Assembly: GCA_019911805.1 (NCBI GenBank)
Contig: JAIOJV010000028.1
Span: 1 to 41,793, forward strand
Direction of reading: 5' to 3'
From: Gammaproteobacteria bacterium
GTDB taxonomy: Bacteria > Pseudomonadota > Gammaproteobacteria > Thiohalobacterales > Thiohalobacteraceae
DNA length: 41,793 nt
This document shows, one piece after another, positions 6,468 to 14,951 of this stretch. Within the stretch, counting starts at the first letter, position 1. Each line of letters begins with the position of its first letter. A program made the position numbers and the translations under genes. Below the pieces are notes generated by a model, which was not told the DNA's origin, made no database searches, and was given only the letters and a program-made list of their open reading frames with translations.

Positions 6468-9383
6468 TCAAGCGCGCTTCTTGCCGCCAGCGAAATAGGT
6501 CAGCCAGGTTTTCCTCTCCTTTGGCTGGCCGGGGATCGGGGGCAGCGGATCGAACTGTGGGGAAGAGACCTGCTCTTCGCTGTCGGCGGCCTTGTAGATG
6601 CGCACGCGTACGTCGTACCAGCCCGCCTGACCGGTGACCGGGTCGGAGTTGGAGAGATGCTCGCCCGCGTCGCTGGGTGGCAGCTCCTCACTGATGACGT
6701 GATTGAGCAGGAAGCCCTGTTTGGACTCGTTGCTGCCGGGCTCCAGGCCCCAGGCGCCCGAGGCCTTGCCGATGGCGTTCCAGGTCCACACTGTGCCGGG
6801 CTCGACCGCCTCGGAATAGCGGCACAGGCAGCGCACCTTGCCCCACTGTGATTCCAGCCACAGCCAGCCACCGTCGGCGATGCCCTGCTGGCGTGCGGTG
6901 ACCGGATTCACATGCAGAAAGTTATAGGTATGGATCTGCCGCAACCACGCGTTCTGTGAATCCCAGGAGTGGTACATCGCCATCGGGCGTTGGGTGACCG
7001 CGTTCAGTGGATATTTCTGCAGATCGGTCAGCTGTGCCTCCAGCGGCTCGTAATAGAACGGCAGCGGGTCGAAATAGGTCTCGACGCGCTTGCGCAGATG
7101 CCGGGGCGGCTGCCTGCCCTGACTCTTTCCCTGTGCGGCCAGACGGAACTTCTGCAGCACCTCGGAATAGATGTGGATCAGGATGGGTTCGGCGTAGCGC
7201 GTCAGACGATGGCGTCGCGCCCACTCCAGGTAGCCCTGGTTCCAGTTGCGCATGTACTGGTAGGATTTGGGCAGGTGGTACTGGAAGACGCAATTGTTCT
7301 TCTCGTACATCTCCCACTGTTTCGCATTCGGCTCGCCCTGGAGGAACTTCTCGCCGCCCTTGCCGCGCCAGCCGGCGAGAAAGCCGATACCGGAACCCGG
7401 CTCGGTCTCGTAGTTGATGACGAAGTCGGGGTAGTCGCGGTACTTGCGTTTGCCGTTCTCGCGCGTGAATGCGGGCAGCTTCAGGCGCCAGGCCATCTCG
7501 ATCAGCACCTCCTGAAAGGGCTTGCACTGCCCCTTGGGCGGAACCACCGGGATGCGCACGGCATCGACCGGTCCGTCGAATTCGGAGATCGGCCGATCGA
7601 GCATGGACATGACGTCGTGACGCTCGAGGTAGGTCGTGTCCGGCAGTACCAGATCGGCGTAGGCGACCATCTCCGACTGGAAGGCGTCGGCGACGATCAG
7701 GAAAGGGATCTTGTATTCGCCATGCTCGTCCTTGTCGTTGAGCATATTGCGGACTTCGCTCGTGTTCATGGACGAGTTCCAGGCCATGTTGGCCATGAAG
7801 ATCATCAGCGTATCGATCTTGTAGGGATCCTGGCGCCAGGCATTGGTGATGACATTGTGCATCAGGCCGTGCACCGCCAGCGGGTACTCCCAGGAAAACG
7901 CCTTGTCGATACGCACCGGATTGCCCTGGTCGTCCACGAACAGATCATCCGGGTCGGCCGGCCAGCCCAGTGGCATGCCGTCGAGCGGGGTGTTGGGCCG
8001 CACGGCAGCGGGATCGGACGGGGTCTTCGCGCAGGGCGGGATCGGCCGCGGGAAGGGTGCCTTGTGGCGGAAGCCGCCGGGCCGGTCGATGGTGCCGAGC
8101 ATGGACATCAGGATCGACAAGGCGCGGATGGTGTGAAACCCATTGGAATGCGCGGCCAGGCCGCGCATGGCATGGAAAGACACCGGGTTGCCGGTGACCG
8201 TCTCGTGCTCCCGGCCCCAGGTGTCGGTCCACGGGATCGGCAGCTCGATCTTCTGGTCACGCGCGACGATGCCCATTTCGTGCGCCAGCCGCTTGATGGT
8301 CTCGACCGGGATGCCGGTGATCTTGGCGGCCCATTCCGGCGTGTAGTCCTTGACCCGGTCGACCAGCAGCTGGAAGGCCGGCTTGACCGGCGTGCCGTCG
8401 TCGAGACGGAATTCGCCGAGCAGGAAGGGGTCTGCGCCCTCGGTGTGAGTGGCGATCGCGCGGTTCAGCACGCGGTCCCACCACAGCGCATTCTGCGGAT
8501 CGAAGCAGCCTTCCTCGTGCGGTACCTCGAAGCGCACGAACATGCCGTACTCGGTGCTGTCCTCGTCCATGTTCACCAGTTGCGCGGAGTTGCTGTATTG
8601 CACCAGAAAGTCGCGGTCATACAGGCCCTGGTTGATGATCTCGTTGATCAGCGCCAGCAGCAGCGCGCCATCGGTGCCGGGCTTGATCGGCACCCACTCG
8701 TCGGCGATGGCGGAATAGCCGGTGCGTACCGGATTGATGGAGATGAACTTGCCACCGTTACGCTTGAACTTGGACAGCGCCATCTTGAGTGGATTGGAGT
8801 GGTGGTCCTCGGCGGTGCCGATCATGATGAACAGCTTGGAGCGGTCCAGGTCGGGGCCGCCGAACTCCCAGAAGGAGCCGCCGATGGTGTAGATCATGCC
8901 CGCGGCCATATTCACCGAGCACAGGCCGCCGTGCGCGGCATAATTGGGTGTGCCGAACTGCTTGGCGAACAGACCCGTCAGGGCCTGCATCTGGTCGCGG
9001 CCGGTAAACAGCGCGAACTTCCTGGGGTCGGTGGCGCGGATCTCGGCCAGGCGCTCTTCCATGATCCCGAAGGCCTCGTCCCAGGAGATCTCCTCGAAGG
9101 CGTTGTCGCCCCGGTCGGCCCCCGCCTTGCGCCTGAGCGGCTGGGTGAGGCGTGCCGGGGAGTACTGCTTCATGATGCCCGAGGCGCCTTTGGCGCAGAT
9201 CACACCCTGGTTCAAGGGGTGGTCGGGGTTGCCCTGGATGTAGCGGACCTCACCATCGCGCAGGGTGACGCGGATGCCGCAGCGGCAGGCGCACATGTAA
9301 CAGGTGGTGTTCTTTACCTCGATGCGGCCCTGAGCGTCTGCCGGCGCGTGCAACGGGTCGTGGATGGGCTTGGGCTCGCGCAT
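6468..9383 (-). CDS. soeA: Sulfite-oxidising complex molybdopterin subunit SoeA
   Basis: A 971-aa protein of the DMSO-reductase superfamily. The N-terminal [4Fe-4S] site is C28-x2-C31-x3-C35 with C63 in VICAKG. There is no twin-arginine leader, which separates SoeA from periplasmic polysulfide or thiosulfate reductases. Cys155 in HGGLCSVN is the probable Mo ligand (inference by position). The molybdopterin-binding C-terminal domain is at about residues 780-920. With SoeB and SoeC it would oxidise sulfite to sulfate in the cytoplasm and reduce quinone, as established for Allochromatium. Length and subunit order match that system. It is transcribed divergently from sat, so two routes of sulfite oxidation share a control region. 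A polysulfide-reductase role is the main alternative but is less likely without a signal peptide. Confidence 0.85.
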   Translation of the reverse strand: MREPKPIHDPLHAPADAQGRIEVKNTTCYMCACRCGIRVTLRDGEVRYIQGNPDHPLNQGVICAKGASGIMKQYSPARLTQPLRRKAGADRGDNAFEEISWDEAFGIMEERLAEIRATDPRKFALFTGRDQMQALTGLFAKQFGTPNYAAHGGLCSVNMAAGMIYTIGGSFWEFGGPDLDRSKLFIMIGTAEDHHSNPLKMALSKFKRNGGKFISINPVRTGYSAIADEWVPIKPGTDGALLLALINEIINQGLYDRDFLVQYSNSAQLVNMDEDSTEYGMFVRFEVPHEEGCFDPQNALWWDRVLNRAIATHTEGADPFLLGEFRLDDGTPVKPAFQLLVDRVKDYTPEWAAKITGIPVETIKRLAHEMGIVARDQKIELPIPWTDTWGREHETVTGNPVSFHAMRGLAAHSNGFHTIRALSILMSMLGTIDRPGGFRHKAPFPRPIPPCAKTPSDPAAVRPNTPLDGMPLGWPADPDDLFVDDQGNPVRIDKAFSWEYPLAVHGLMHNVITNAWRQDPYKIDTLMIFMANMAWNSSMNTSEVRNMLNDKDEHGEYKIPFLIVADAFQSEMVAYADLVLPDTTYLERHDVMSMLDRPISEFDGPVDAVRIPVVPPKGQCKPFQEVLIEMAWRLKLPAFTRENGKRKYRDYPDFVINYETEPGSGIGFLAGWRGKGGEKFLQGEPNAKQWEMYEKNNCVFQYHLPKSYQYMRNWNQGYLEWARRHRLTRYAEPILIHIYSEVLQKFRLAAQGKSQGRQPPRHLRKRVETYFDPLPFYYEPLEAQLTDLQKYPLNAVTQRPMAMYHSWDSQNAWLRQIHTYNFLHVNPVTARQQGIADGGWLWLESQWGKVRCLCRYSEAVEPGTVWTWNAIGKASGAWGLEPGSNESKQGFLLNHVISEELPPSDAGEHLSNSDPVTGQAGWYDVRVRIYKAADSEEQVSSPQFDPLPPIPGQPKERKTWLTYFAGGKKRA

Positions 9384-9727
9384 AATGATTCTGTGTAGGT
9401 CCGTTGCCAGGTAAGGGGGATGTTGTACTCTATAGAAACGCTCATTCTTTAACCAATCAGGAAATCTGAGCTGTTCATAAAATATTATAATATTCTAATA
9501 GACCTGAGAATCTATTCCATAGTGGAAACAGATGATTGCAGAGGGTGCGCCCTCCATTAAATCTGATAAGGGTTTTTTATGACGCCTAAAGATAAAATTA
9601 CTTGGCATCCCGCGGGTGAGCCCTTAAGGTGACAGCCCCTGGGCCCGCGCGGGTGTGAGGTGGTGCGCCCCCGGTTTTCATCTTGATCATCCCAGCCAAA
9701 CGCCGCCGTGAAGATACGAGGAACCCC
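9384..9727. promoter_or_regulatory. AT-rich divergent promoter region between soeA and sat
   Basis: About 340 bp without a convincing gene. The segment 9468-9530 is strongly AT-rich against a GC-rich background, and contains a dyad around 9480-9495. A short GAGGG/CCCTC stem lies at about 9541-9554. It must carry promoters for both soeA (minus) and sat (plus). A 17-codon reading frame from 9580 lacks a clear ribosome site and is not called. Confidence 0.6.
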
Positions 9728-10945
9728 ATGTCGAAGCTAGTCAGACCGCATGGTGGGGGTGAACTCAAACCCCTGCTGTTGGAAGGCCAGGCCCTGACGG
9801 ACGAGCAAAAGCGCGCCGCAGGTCTCAAGAAGGTCAACGTCTCGTCTCGCGAAGCGGGTGACCTCATCATGCTGGGTATCGGTGGCTTCACGCCGCTGAC
9901 CGGCTTCATGACCCATGCCGACTGGCAGGGCGTGTGCGACGGCATGAAGATGGCCTCCGGCCTGTTCTGGCCCATCCCGATCACGCTGTCCACCGACCAG
10001 GCCATCGCGGACGGTCTCAAGGAAGGCGAAGAGATCGCGCTGTTCGATCCGGAACGCAGCGAAATTCTGGCCACCATGAAGATCGCCGAGAAGTACACCA
10101 TCGACAAGGCACATGAGTGCATGCAGGTGTACAAGACCACCGACCTGGAGCATCCCGGCGTCAAGATGGTCATGGCCCAGGGTGACGTGAACCTCGCCGG
10201 CCCCGTCAAGGTGCTCTCGCAAGGCGGTTTCAAAGAGGAATACGGCGAACAGTTCATGACGCCCGCGGAAACCCGCGCCGCGTTCGAGAAGATGGGTTGG
10301 TCGCGGATCGCCGCCTTCCAGACCCGCAACCCCATGCACCGCTCGCACGAATACCTCGCCAAGATCGCCATCGAGACGATGGACGGCGTGCTGATCCACT
10401 CATTGCTCGGCGCCCTGAAACCCGGTGATATTCCCGCCGAGGTACGTTCGGAAGCCATCTCGGTCCTGATCGACAACTATTTCGCGCCCAACACCGTGAT
10501 CCAGGCCGGCTATCCGCTGGACATGCGCTATGCCGGTCCGCGCGAGGCCTTGTTGCATGCCTTATTCCGCCAGAATTACGGCTGCTCGCACCTCATCGTC
10601 GGTCGCGACCACGCTGGTGTGGGCGATTATTACGGCCCGTTCGATGCGCAGCAGATCTTCGACGAGATCCCGAAGGATGCGCTGGAGACCAAGAACCTGA
10701 ACATCGACTGGACCTTCTGGTGCAACAAGTGCGGCGGCATGGCCTCGCAGCGCACCTGCCCGCATACCAAGGATGACCGCGTGCTGCTGTCCGGTACCAA
10801 GGTGCGCGCCATGTTGTCCGAAGGTCAGGATCTGCCACCGACCTTCAGCCGTCCCGAAGTCGCCAAGGTGCTGCAGAAATATTATGCCGGCCTGACCGCT
10901 GAGCAGAATGTAAAGGTGGAACTCAAGGGTCACTCGGCCGTTTGA
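9728..10945 (+). CDS. sat: ATP sulfurylase, dissimilatory homo-oligomeric type
   Basis: A 405-aa sulfate adenylyltransferase. Seen motifs are RNPMHRSHE (HxGH-like nucleotide site) and [13 protein letters not shown] Cys-x2-Cys...Cys-x-His zinc site (CNKCGG with TCPH) is typical of bacterial and archaeal dissimilatory Sat. In sulfur oxidisers it works in reverse, making ATP and sulfate from APS and pyrophosphate. The start at 9728 is chosen for GAGGA at 9718-9722 and the family N-terminus ([10 protein letters not shown]). No aprBA genes are present nearby, so the APS source lies elsewhere. A strong palindrome follows the stop. Confidence 0.93.
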   Translation: MSKLVRPHGGGELKPLLLEGQALTDEQKRAAGLKKVNVSSREAGDLIMLGIGGFTPLTGFMTHADWQGVCDGMKMASGLFWPIPITLSTDQAIADGLKEGEEIALFDPERSEILATMKIAEKYTIDKAHECMQVYKTTDLEHPGVKMVMAQGDVNLAGPVKVLSQGGFKEEYGEQFMTPAETRAAFEKMGWSRIAAFQTRNPMHRSHEYLAKIAIETMDGVLIHSLLGALKPGDIPAEVRSEAISVLIDNYFAPNTVIQAGYPLDMRYAGPREALLHALFRQNYGCSHLIVGRDHAGVGDYYGPFDAQQIFDEIPKDALETKNLNIDWTFWCNKCGGMASQRTCPHTKDDRVLLSGTKVRAMLSEGQDLPPTFSRPEVAKVLQKYYAGLTAEQNVKVELKGHSAV

Positions 10946-10956
10946 ACCCGGAAATT

Positions 10957-11002
10957 CCGGACGATAACCCGCGGTGATGCCTTCCGGTGGGTTATCGTCC
11001 GG
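10957..11002 (+). terminator. 14-bp perfect stem-loop after sat
   Basis: CCGGACGATAACCC at 10957-10970 pairs exactly with 10989-11002, starting 12 bp after the sat stop. There is no T-run, so it is a candidate transcript 3' end or factor-dependent terminator rather than a textbook intrinsic one. Confidence 0.6.
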
Positions 11003-11049
11003 GTAGCCCGGCCGCACTGATCCGCGCCTGTCCGCGATCACTGTCTATC

Positions 11050-11280
11050 GATCGGGGCCAACAGGCCCCGGCGGACTATGTCCGCATGGTCTCCAACGAC
11101 CTGATGGGCATCACCCGCGCGGTACGTTTGCCCTCCCAGCCTGATGGATGCGCGCGATGATCTGCCGTACTTATACGGTCACGCGCACTACCCTATCCTT
11201 GATGACGTTCAGCAACTGCCGCAGGAGGTCGTGGATATCTACCGCCCCGCAGCACGACCTGATGGATGAGATCACTGGTC
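11050..11280 (+). pseudogene. Possible decayed coding remnant
   Basis: Two short plus-strand stretches have a protein-like composition but lie in different frames. One covers about 11050-11160 (contains ADYVRMVSNDLMGITRAV, ending in a stop at 11158). The other covers about 11141-11270 (contains DARDDLPYLYGHAHYPILDD). Neither has a start or ribosome site, and no family is recognised. They could be fragments of a lost gene broken by a frameshift between sat and cbbL. The rest of the 10946-11494 gap holds the sat hairpin and the cbbL control region. Confidence 0.2.
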
Positions 11281-11303
11281 CGCTGGGTGCCTGACCGGCC
11301 GAT

Positions 11304-11328
11304 ATTGCATAAATAGTATTTATGCAAT
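11304..11328. promoter_or_regulatory. 25-bp palindrome upstream of green-type cbbL (candidate CbbR operator)
   Basis: ATTGCATAAATA at 11304-11315 is exactly complemented by 11317-11328 around one central base, 167 bp upstream of the cbbL start. It lies in an AT-rich patch (about 11300-11360) with further T-N11-A half-sites. Perfect AT-rich dyads like this are typical LysR-type operators, and CbbR is the known activator of cbb operons. The assignment is inference. Confidence 0.5.
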
Positions 11329-11494
11329 TCATTATTAACTCTGAATATCATTTATGAAAGTTACCTTGTAGACTCCTCTCCACTGGATGGAGCGGCGTCA
11401 TTGGCCGGCTCGTCCCGGCACCGATCGGCGACCGGCGTGCCACGCACGCTCCGACGCCTACCGAATTTTCGAGCGACTGTTGAGGAGTAGACCC

Positions 11495-12916
11495 ATGGCA
11501 GTGAAAACGTACAGCGCGGGTGTGAAGGATTACCGCGAAACCTACTGGATGCCCGACTACACCCCGAAGGACACCGACATCCTCGCCTGCTTCAAGATCA
11601 CGCCGCAGACCGGTGTGCCGCGTGAAGAGGCCGCCGCCGCCGTGGCAGCAGAAAGCTCGACCGGCACCTGGACCACGGTGTGGACCGACCTGCTGACCGA
11701 CCTGGACTACTACAAGGGCCGCGCCTACGCCATCGAAGACGTGCCGGGTGACGACACCTGCTTCTATACCTTCATCGCCTACCCGATCGACCTGTTCGAA
11801 GAGGGCTCGGTGGTGAACGTATTCACCTCGCTGGTCGGCAACGTGTTCGGCTTCAAGGCGGTGCGCGCGCTGCGTTTGGAAGATGTGCGCTTTCCGATCG
11901 CCTATGTGATGACCTGCGGTGGCCCGCCCCAGGGCATTCAGGTCGAGCGCGATATCATGAACAAGTACGGCCGCCCGCTGCTCGGCTGCACCATCAAGCC
12001 CAAGCTCGGTCTGTCCGCCAAGAATTACGGCCGCGCCGTGTACGAATGCCTGCGCGGTGGTCTGGATTTCACCAAGGACGACGAGAACGTCAACAGTCAG
12101 CCGTTCATGCGCTGGCGCACCCGCTTCGACTTCGTCATGGAGGCTATCAACAAGGCCGAAAAAGAGACGGGCGAGCGCAAGGGGCACTACCTGAACGTCA
12201 CCGCCCCGACGCCGGAAGAGATGTACAAGCGTGCCGAGCACGCCAAGGATATCGGTGCGCCGATCATCATGCATGACTACATCACCGGTGGTTTCACCGC
12301 CAACACGGGCCTGGCCAACTGGTGCCGTGACAATGGCATGCTGCTGCACATCCACCGTGCCATGCACGCCGTGCTCGACCGCAACCCGCACCACGGCATT
12401 CACTTCCGTGTGCTGACCAAGATCCTACGTCTGTCCGGTGGTGACCACCTGCACACCGGCACCGTCGTCGGCAAGCTGGAAGGCGATCGTGAAGCGACCC
12501 TGGGCTGGATCGATCTGCTCCGCGAGTCCTACATCAAGGAAGACCGCAGCCGCGGTATCTTCTTCGATCAGGATTGGGGCAGCATGCCGGGTGCCTTCGC
12601 CGTGGCCTCAGGCGGTATCCACGTGTGGCACATGCCGGCACTGGTCACCATCTTCGGCGATGACTCCGTGCTGCAGTTCGGTGGCGGTACCCTGGGTCAC
12701 CCGTGGGGCAATGCCGCCGGTGCAGCCGCCAACCGCGTCGCGCTGGAGGCCTGTGTAGAGGCCCGTAATCAGGGTGTGCCCATCGAGAAGGAAGGCAAGG
12801 CCGTCCTTATCGCCGCCGCCAAGCACAGCCCCGAACTCAAGATCGCCATGGAGACGTGGAAGGAGATCAAGTTCGAGTTCGATACGGTGGACAAGCTGGA
12901 TGTGGCGCATAAGTAA
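11495..12916 (+). CDS. cbbL: RuBisCO large subunit, form IA (green type)
   Basis: A 473-aa large subunit that fixes CO2 onto ribulose-1,5-bisphosphate. Active-site residues are present: K168 in TIKPK (plant K175), and K194-D195-D196-E197 in [10 protein letters not shown], where K194 is the carbamylated lysine. The flexible loop 6 motif GTVVGKLEG is also present. Sequence style ([13 protein letters not shown] start, CIKPK-type site, [10 protein letters not shown]) is green type, and the downstream cbbQ and cbbO place it in the IAq lineage without carboxysomes. The start at 11495 is fixed by GAGGAG at 11482-11487 and by the family N-terminus; an in-frame upstream ATG at 11387 is rejected. A heptamer hairpin separates it from cbbS. 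Confidence 0.96.
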   Translation: MAVKTYSAGVKDYRETYWMPDYTPKDTDILACFKITPQTGVPREEAAAAVAAESSTGTWTTVWTDLLTDLDYYKGRAYAIEDVPGDDTCFYTFIAYPIDLFEEGSVVNVFTSLVGNVFGFKAVRALRLEDVRFPIAYVMTCGGPPQGIQVERDIMNKYGRPLLGCTIKPKLGLSAKNYGRAVYECLRGGLDFTKDDENVNSQPFMRWRTRFDFVMEAINKAEKETGERKGHYLNVTAPTPEEMYKRAEHAKDIGAPIIMHDYITGGFTANTGLANWCRDNGMLLHIHRAMHAVLDRNPHHGIHFRVLTKILRLSGGDHLHTGTVVGKLEGDREATLGWIDLLRESYIKEDRSRGIFFDQDWGSMPGAFAVASGGIHVWHMPALVTIFGDDSVLQFGGGTLGHPWGNAAGAAANRVALEACVEARNQGVPIEKEGKAVLIAAAKHSPELKIAMETWKEIKFEFDTVDKLDVAHK

Positions 12917-12925
12917 GGCTTCGCC

Positions 12926-13004
12926 AGATACAAGAGGCAAGAGGCAAGATACAAGTTCAGAAAATCAAATCACGGTTTCCCCTTGTATCTTGCACCTTGT
13001 ATCT
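12926..13004. repeat. Heptamer palindrome, AGATACA family (cbbL-cbbS gap)
   Basis: The left arm (12926-12955) reads AGATACA, AGAGGCA, AGAGGCA, AGATACA, AG. The right arm (12982-13004) is the reverse complement of AGATACA, AGGTGCA, AGATACA, AG. The spacer is 26 bp. It is the same family as the soeB-soeC element at 5441-5538. It starts 10 bp after the cbbL stop and may act as an mRNA hairpin between the two RuBisCO cistrons. Confidence 0.85.
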
Positions 13005-13078
13005 CATCGCCATAGTTTAGTTTGATACCAGTGGCCCTCACGGTCACTGGAATACCAAAAGTATATGAGGTGCAAACA

Positions 13079-13438
13079 ATGAGCGAAATGCAAGACTACG
13101 ACAGCCGCCTGTCCGATCCGGCCAGTCGCAAGTTCGAGACCTTCTCTTATCTGCCGGCCATGAAGGACAGCGATATGGAGAAACAGGTCGCCTACATCGT
13201 CAGCAAGGGCTGGAATCCGGCCATCGAGCACACCGAGACGGAGAATGCGTTCGATCACTACTGGTACATGTGGAAGCTGCCGATGTTCGGCGAGACCGAC
13301 GTCAAGAAGATCCTGGCCGAGGCGGAGGCGTGCCACAAGGCGCACCCGAAGCACCACGTGCGTCTGGTCGGCTACGACAACCTGAAGCAGTCCCAGGGCG
13401 CGTCGATGGTGATCTATCGCGGTCCCATGACGGCCTGA
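13079..13438 (+). CDS. cbbS: RuBisCO small subunit, form IA (green type)
   Basis: A 119-aa small subunit with the family core: [10 protein letters not shown] near the N-terminus, [11 protein letters not shown] in the middle, and [23 protein letters not shown] at the end (split over residues about 95-117). The start at 13079 has TGAGG at 13066-13070, 8 bp upstream; an in-frame ATG at 13022 is less likely. There is no N-terminal carboxysome-targeting extension, in line with the IAq type. An intrinsic terminator follows, so cbbL-cbbS can be transcribed well above cbbQ-cbbO. Confidence 0.95.
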   Translation: MSEMQDYDSRLSDPASRKFETFSYLPAMKDSDMEKQVAYIVSKGWNPAIEHTETENAFDHYWYMWKLPMFGETDVKKILAEAEACHKAHPKHHVRLVGYDNLKQSQGASMVIYRGPMTA

Positions 13439-13460
13439 TCACCACCAGGGTGTGAAGATC

Positions 13461-13498
13461 AAACCCCTGGTCGGCCGTTGCCGGTCAGGGGTTTTTTT
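13461..13498 (+). terminator. Rho-independent terminator after cbbS
   Basis: AAACCCCTG at 13461-13469 pairs with CAGGGGTTT ending near 13493, followed by a run of seven T. The loop of about 16 nt can form its own short stem. This is a textbook intrinsic terminator separating cbbLS from cbbQO. Confidence 0.9.
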
Positions 13499-13502
13499 GT
13501 GG

Positions 13503-13892
13503 GTGAGGTGTCAGGAGTGAGGAGTAAAACCTTTAATGGCCACGGAAAAACATGGAAGAATTCAATCCGCAAAATCCCAGCCAATGATCGTATAGCTAGG
13601 GGATCTCTGATTAATTCGCCGTACCGTCATTGCGAGCGAAGCGCGGCAATCTCTTTCGACGCCAGATCAATAGCTTGGAGATTGCCGCGTCGCTGCGCCC
13701 ATAGAAGCCCTGCGGGCTTCATTATGGGTACCCCACCCTTCGGGTCTAGGCATCCTCGCCATGACGGGTTAATCAGAGGTTCCCTAGGTATCTGGGCTTT
13801 TACATTATTATTTTTCCGTGTCTTTCCGTGTGCTTCCGTGGCTAAAAGTGGTTTTGATTTTCACTCCTAACTTCGCACTCCTAACTCCTTAC
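13503..13892. repeat. Nested palindromic repeat island R1 (cbbS-cbbQ gap)
   Basis: The outer arms are tandem heptamers: GTGAGGT, GTCAGGA, GTGAGGA at the left, and the reverse complement of GTAAGGA, GTTAGGA, GTGCGAA, GTTAGGA at the right (13861-13892). The next layer is CACGGAAAAACATGGAAG at about 13541-13558 against TTTCCGTG, TCTTTCCGTG, TGCTTCCGTGG at about 13813-13841. The centre carries a separate inserted element (13600-13783). It fills the gap between cbbS and cbbQ; nothing coding is seen. Confidence 0.85.
13600..13783. mobile_element. 184-bp MITE-like element with CTAG target duplication
   Basis: The ends GGGATCTCTGATTAA (13600-13614) and the reverse complement of GGAACCTCTGATTAA (to 13783) form imperfect 15-bp terminal repeats. 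CTAG flanks both sides (13596-13599 and 13784-13787), as expected for a 4-bp target duplication. Removing element plus one CTAG restores a sequence similar to the undisturbed related island at 31943-32110. Inside is another palindrome starting CGTCATTGCGAGCGAAGC at 13625. There is no transposase; a CTAG target is known for parts of the IS5 family. Confidence 0.75.
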
Positions 13893-13907
13893 CCAACAGA
13901 CTAGGAC

Positions 13908-14720
13908 ATGACCATGACCGATGCTGCCAAGCAGTACCAGATCGAGACAGAACCCTATTACCGTCCGGTCGGCAACGAGGCCGACCTGTATGCCAGTGCC
14001 TATGGGGCACGCATGCCGATGATGCTCAAGGGACCGACCGGCTGCGGCAAGTCCCGTTTCGTGGAATACATGGCGTGGAAGCTCGGGCGCCCGCTGATCA
14101 CTGTGGCCTGCAACGAGGATATGACCGCCTCCGACCTGGTCGGCCGCTTCCTGCTCGACAAAGACGGTACCAAGTGGCAGGACGGCCCGTTGACCACGGC
14201 CGCACGTATCGGCGCCATCTGTTATCTCGACGAAGTGGTCGAGGCGCGCCAGGACACCATCGTGGTGATCCATCCGCTGACCGACCATCGCCGTGTGCTG
14301 CCGCTCGACAAGAAGGGTGAGTTGCTCCCGGCGCACAAGGATTTCCAGCTGGTGATCTCCTACAACCCGGGCTATCAGAGCCTGATGAAGGATCTGAAGC
14401 AGTCGACCAAGCAGCGCTTTGCTGCGCTCGATTTCGACTATCCCGAGGCCGAGACTGAGGCCGAGATCGTGTCCACCGAGACCGGCGTCGACAAGGCCAC
14501 TGCCGACAAGCTGGTACAGGTCGCACACCGTGCCCGCAACCTGAAGGGCCACGGCCTGGATGAAGGCATCTCCACGCGTCTGCTGGTCTACGCAGCACAG
14601 CTGATCGTCAAGGGCGTCGAGCCCGTCGCCGCCTGCAGCATGACCCTGGTACGTCCGCTGACCGACGACCCGGACATGCGCGATACGCTCGATGCGGTGG
14701 TGAATACGTTCTTTGGGTGA
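13908..14720 (+). CDS. cbbQ: RuBisCO activase AAA+ subunit CbbQ
   Basis: A MoxR-type AAA+ ATPase of 270 aa. Walker A is GPTGCGKS at residues 42-49, Walker B is ICYLDEV near 107, and the sensor region with SYNPGYQS is near 166. With the CbbO adaptor it forms the CbbQO motor that frees inhibited green-type RuBisCO of sugar phosphates. The start may be 13908 or the ATG at 13914; the latter is better spaced from a weak AGGA. The stop codon TGA (14718-14720) lies inside the first heptamer unit (GTGAGGC) of the following repeat island. Transcription presumably reads through the terminator after cbbS or begins within the repeat island. Confidence 0.93.
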   Translation: MTMTDAAKQYQIETEPYYRPVGNEADLYASAYGARMPMMLKGPTGCGKSRFVEYMAWKLGRPLITVACNEDMTASDLVGRFLLDKDGTKWQDGPLTTAARIGAICYLDEVVEARQDTIVVIHPLTDHRRVLPLDKKGELLPAHKDFQLVISYNPGYQSLMKDLKQSTKQRFAALDFDYPEAETEAEIVSTETGVDKATADKLVQVAHRARNLKGHGLDEGISTRLLVYAAQLIVKGVEPVAACSMTLVRPLTDDPDMRDTLDAVVNTFFG

Positions 14721-14943
14721 GGCATGAAGCGTGAGGCGTGAGGAGTGAGGCGTGAACAGCAAAACCATTTTTTGCCACGGAAGCACACGGAAACACACGG
14801 AAGAATTCAATCTGCAAAAACTCCACTCGGTGATTGTGCAGCTTGATGCCCGGGCTTCTACATCATTATTTTCCCGTGTCCTTCCGTGTGCTTCCGTGGC
14901 CATTGAAGGTTTTACCCCTCACTCCTCACACCTCACGCCTCAC
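14717..14943. repeat. Palindromic repeat island R2 (cbbQ-cbbO gap)
   Basis: This is the cleanest copy of the GTGAGGC family. The left heptamer arm is GTGAGGC, ATGAAGC, GTGAGGC, GTGAGGA, GTGAGGC from 14717. A 10-mer arm follows (CACGGAAGCA, CACGGAAACA, CACGGAAG, about 14777-14804), then a core of about 60 bp. The complementary 10-mer arm is at about 14872-14899 and the complementary heptamer arm at about 14914-14943. It overlaps the cbbQ stop codon and ends 9 bp before the cbbO start. Confidence 0.9.
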
Positions 14944-14951
14944 TGACAACC

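Noticed and set aside
6468-9383. Periplasmic polysulfide or thiosulfate reductase instead of SoeA
   Set aside because: No twin-arginine signal peptide is present and the subunit order and lengths match SoeABC.
6969-9398. Long plus-strand open frame (about 800 codons) opposite soeA
   Set aside because: It is an antisense shadow of a well-identified GC-rich gene; its product has low complexity (rich in His, Gln, Val, Gly) and no family signature.
9580-9633. 17-codon reading frame upstream of sat
   Set aside because: No clear ribosome site and no similarity to known leader peptides.
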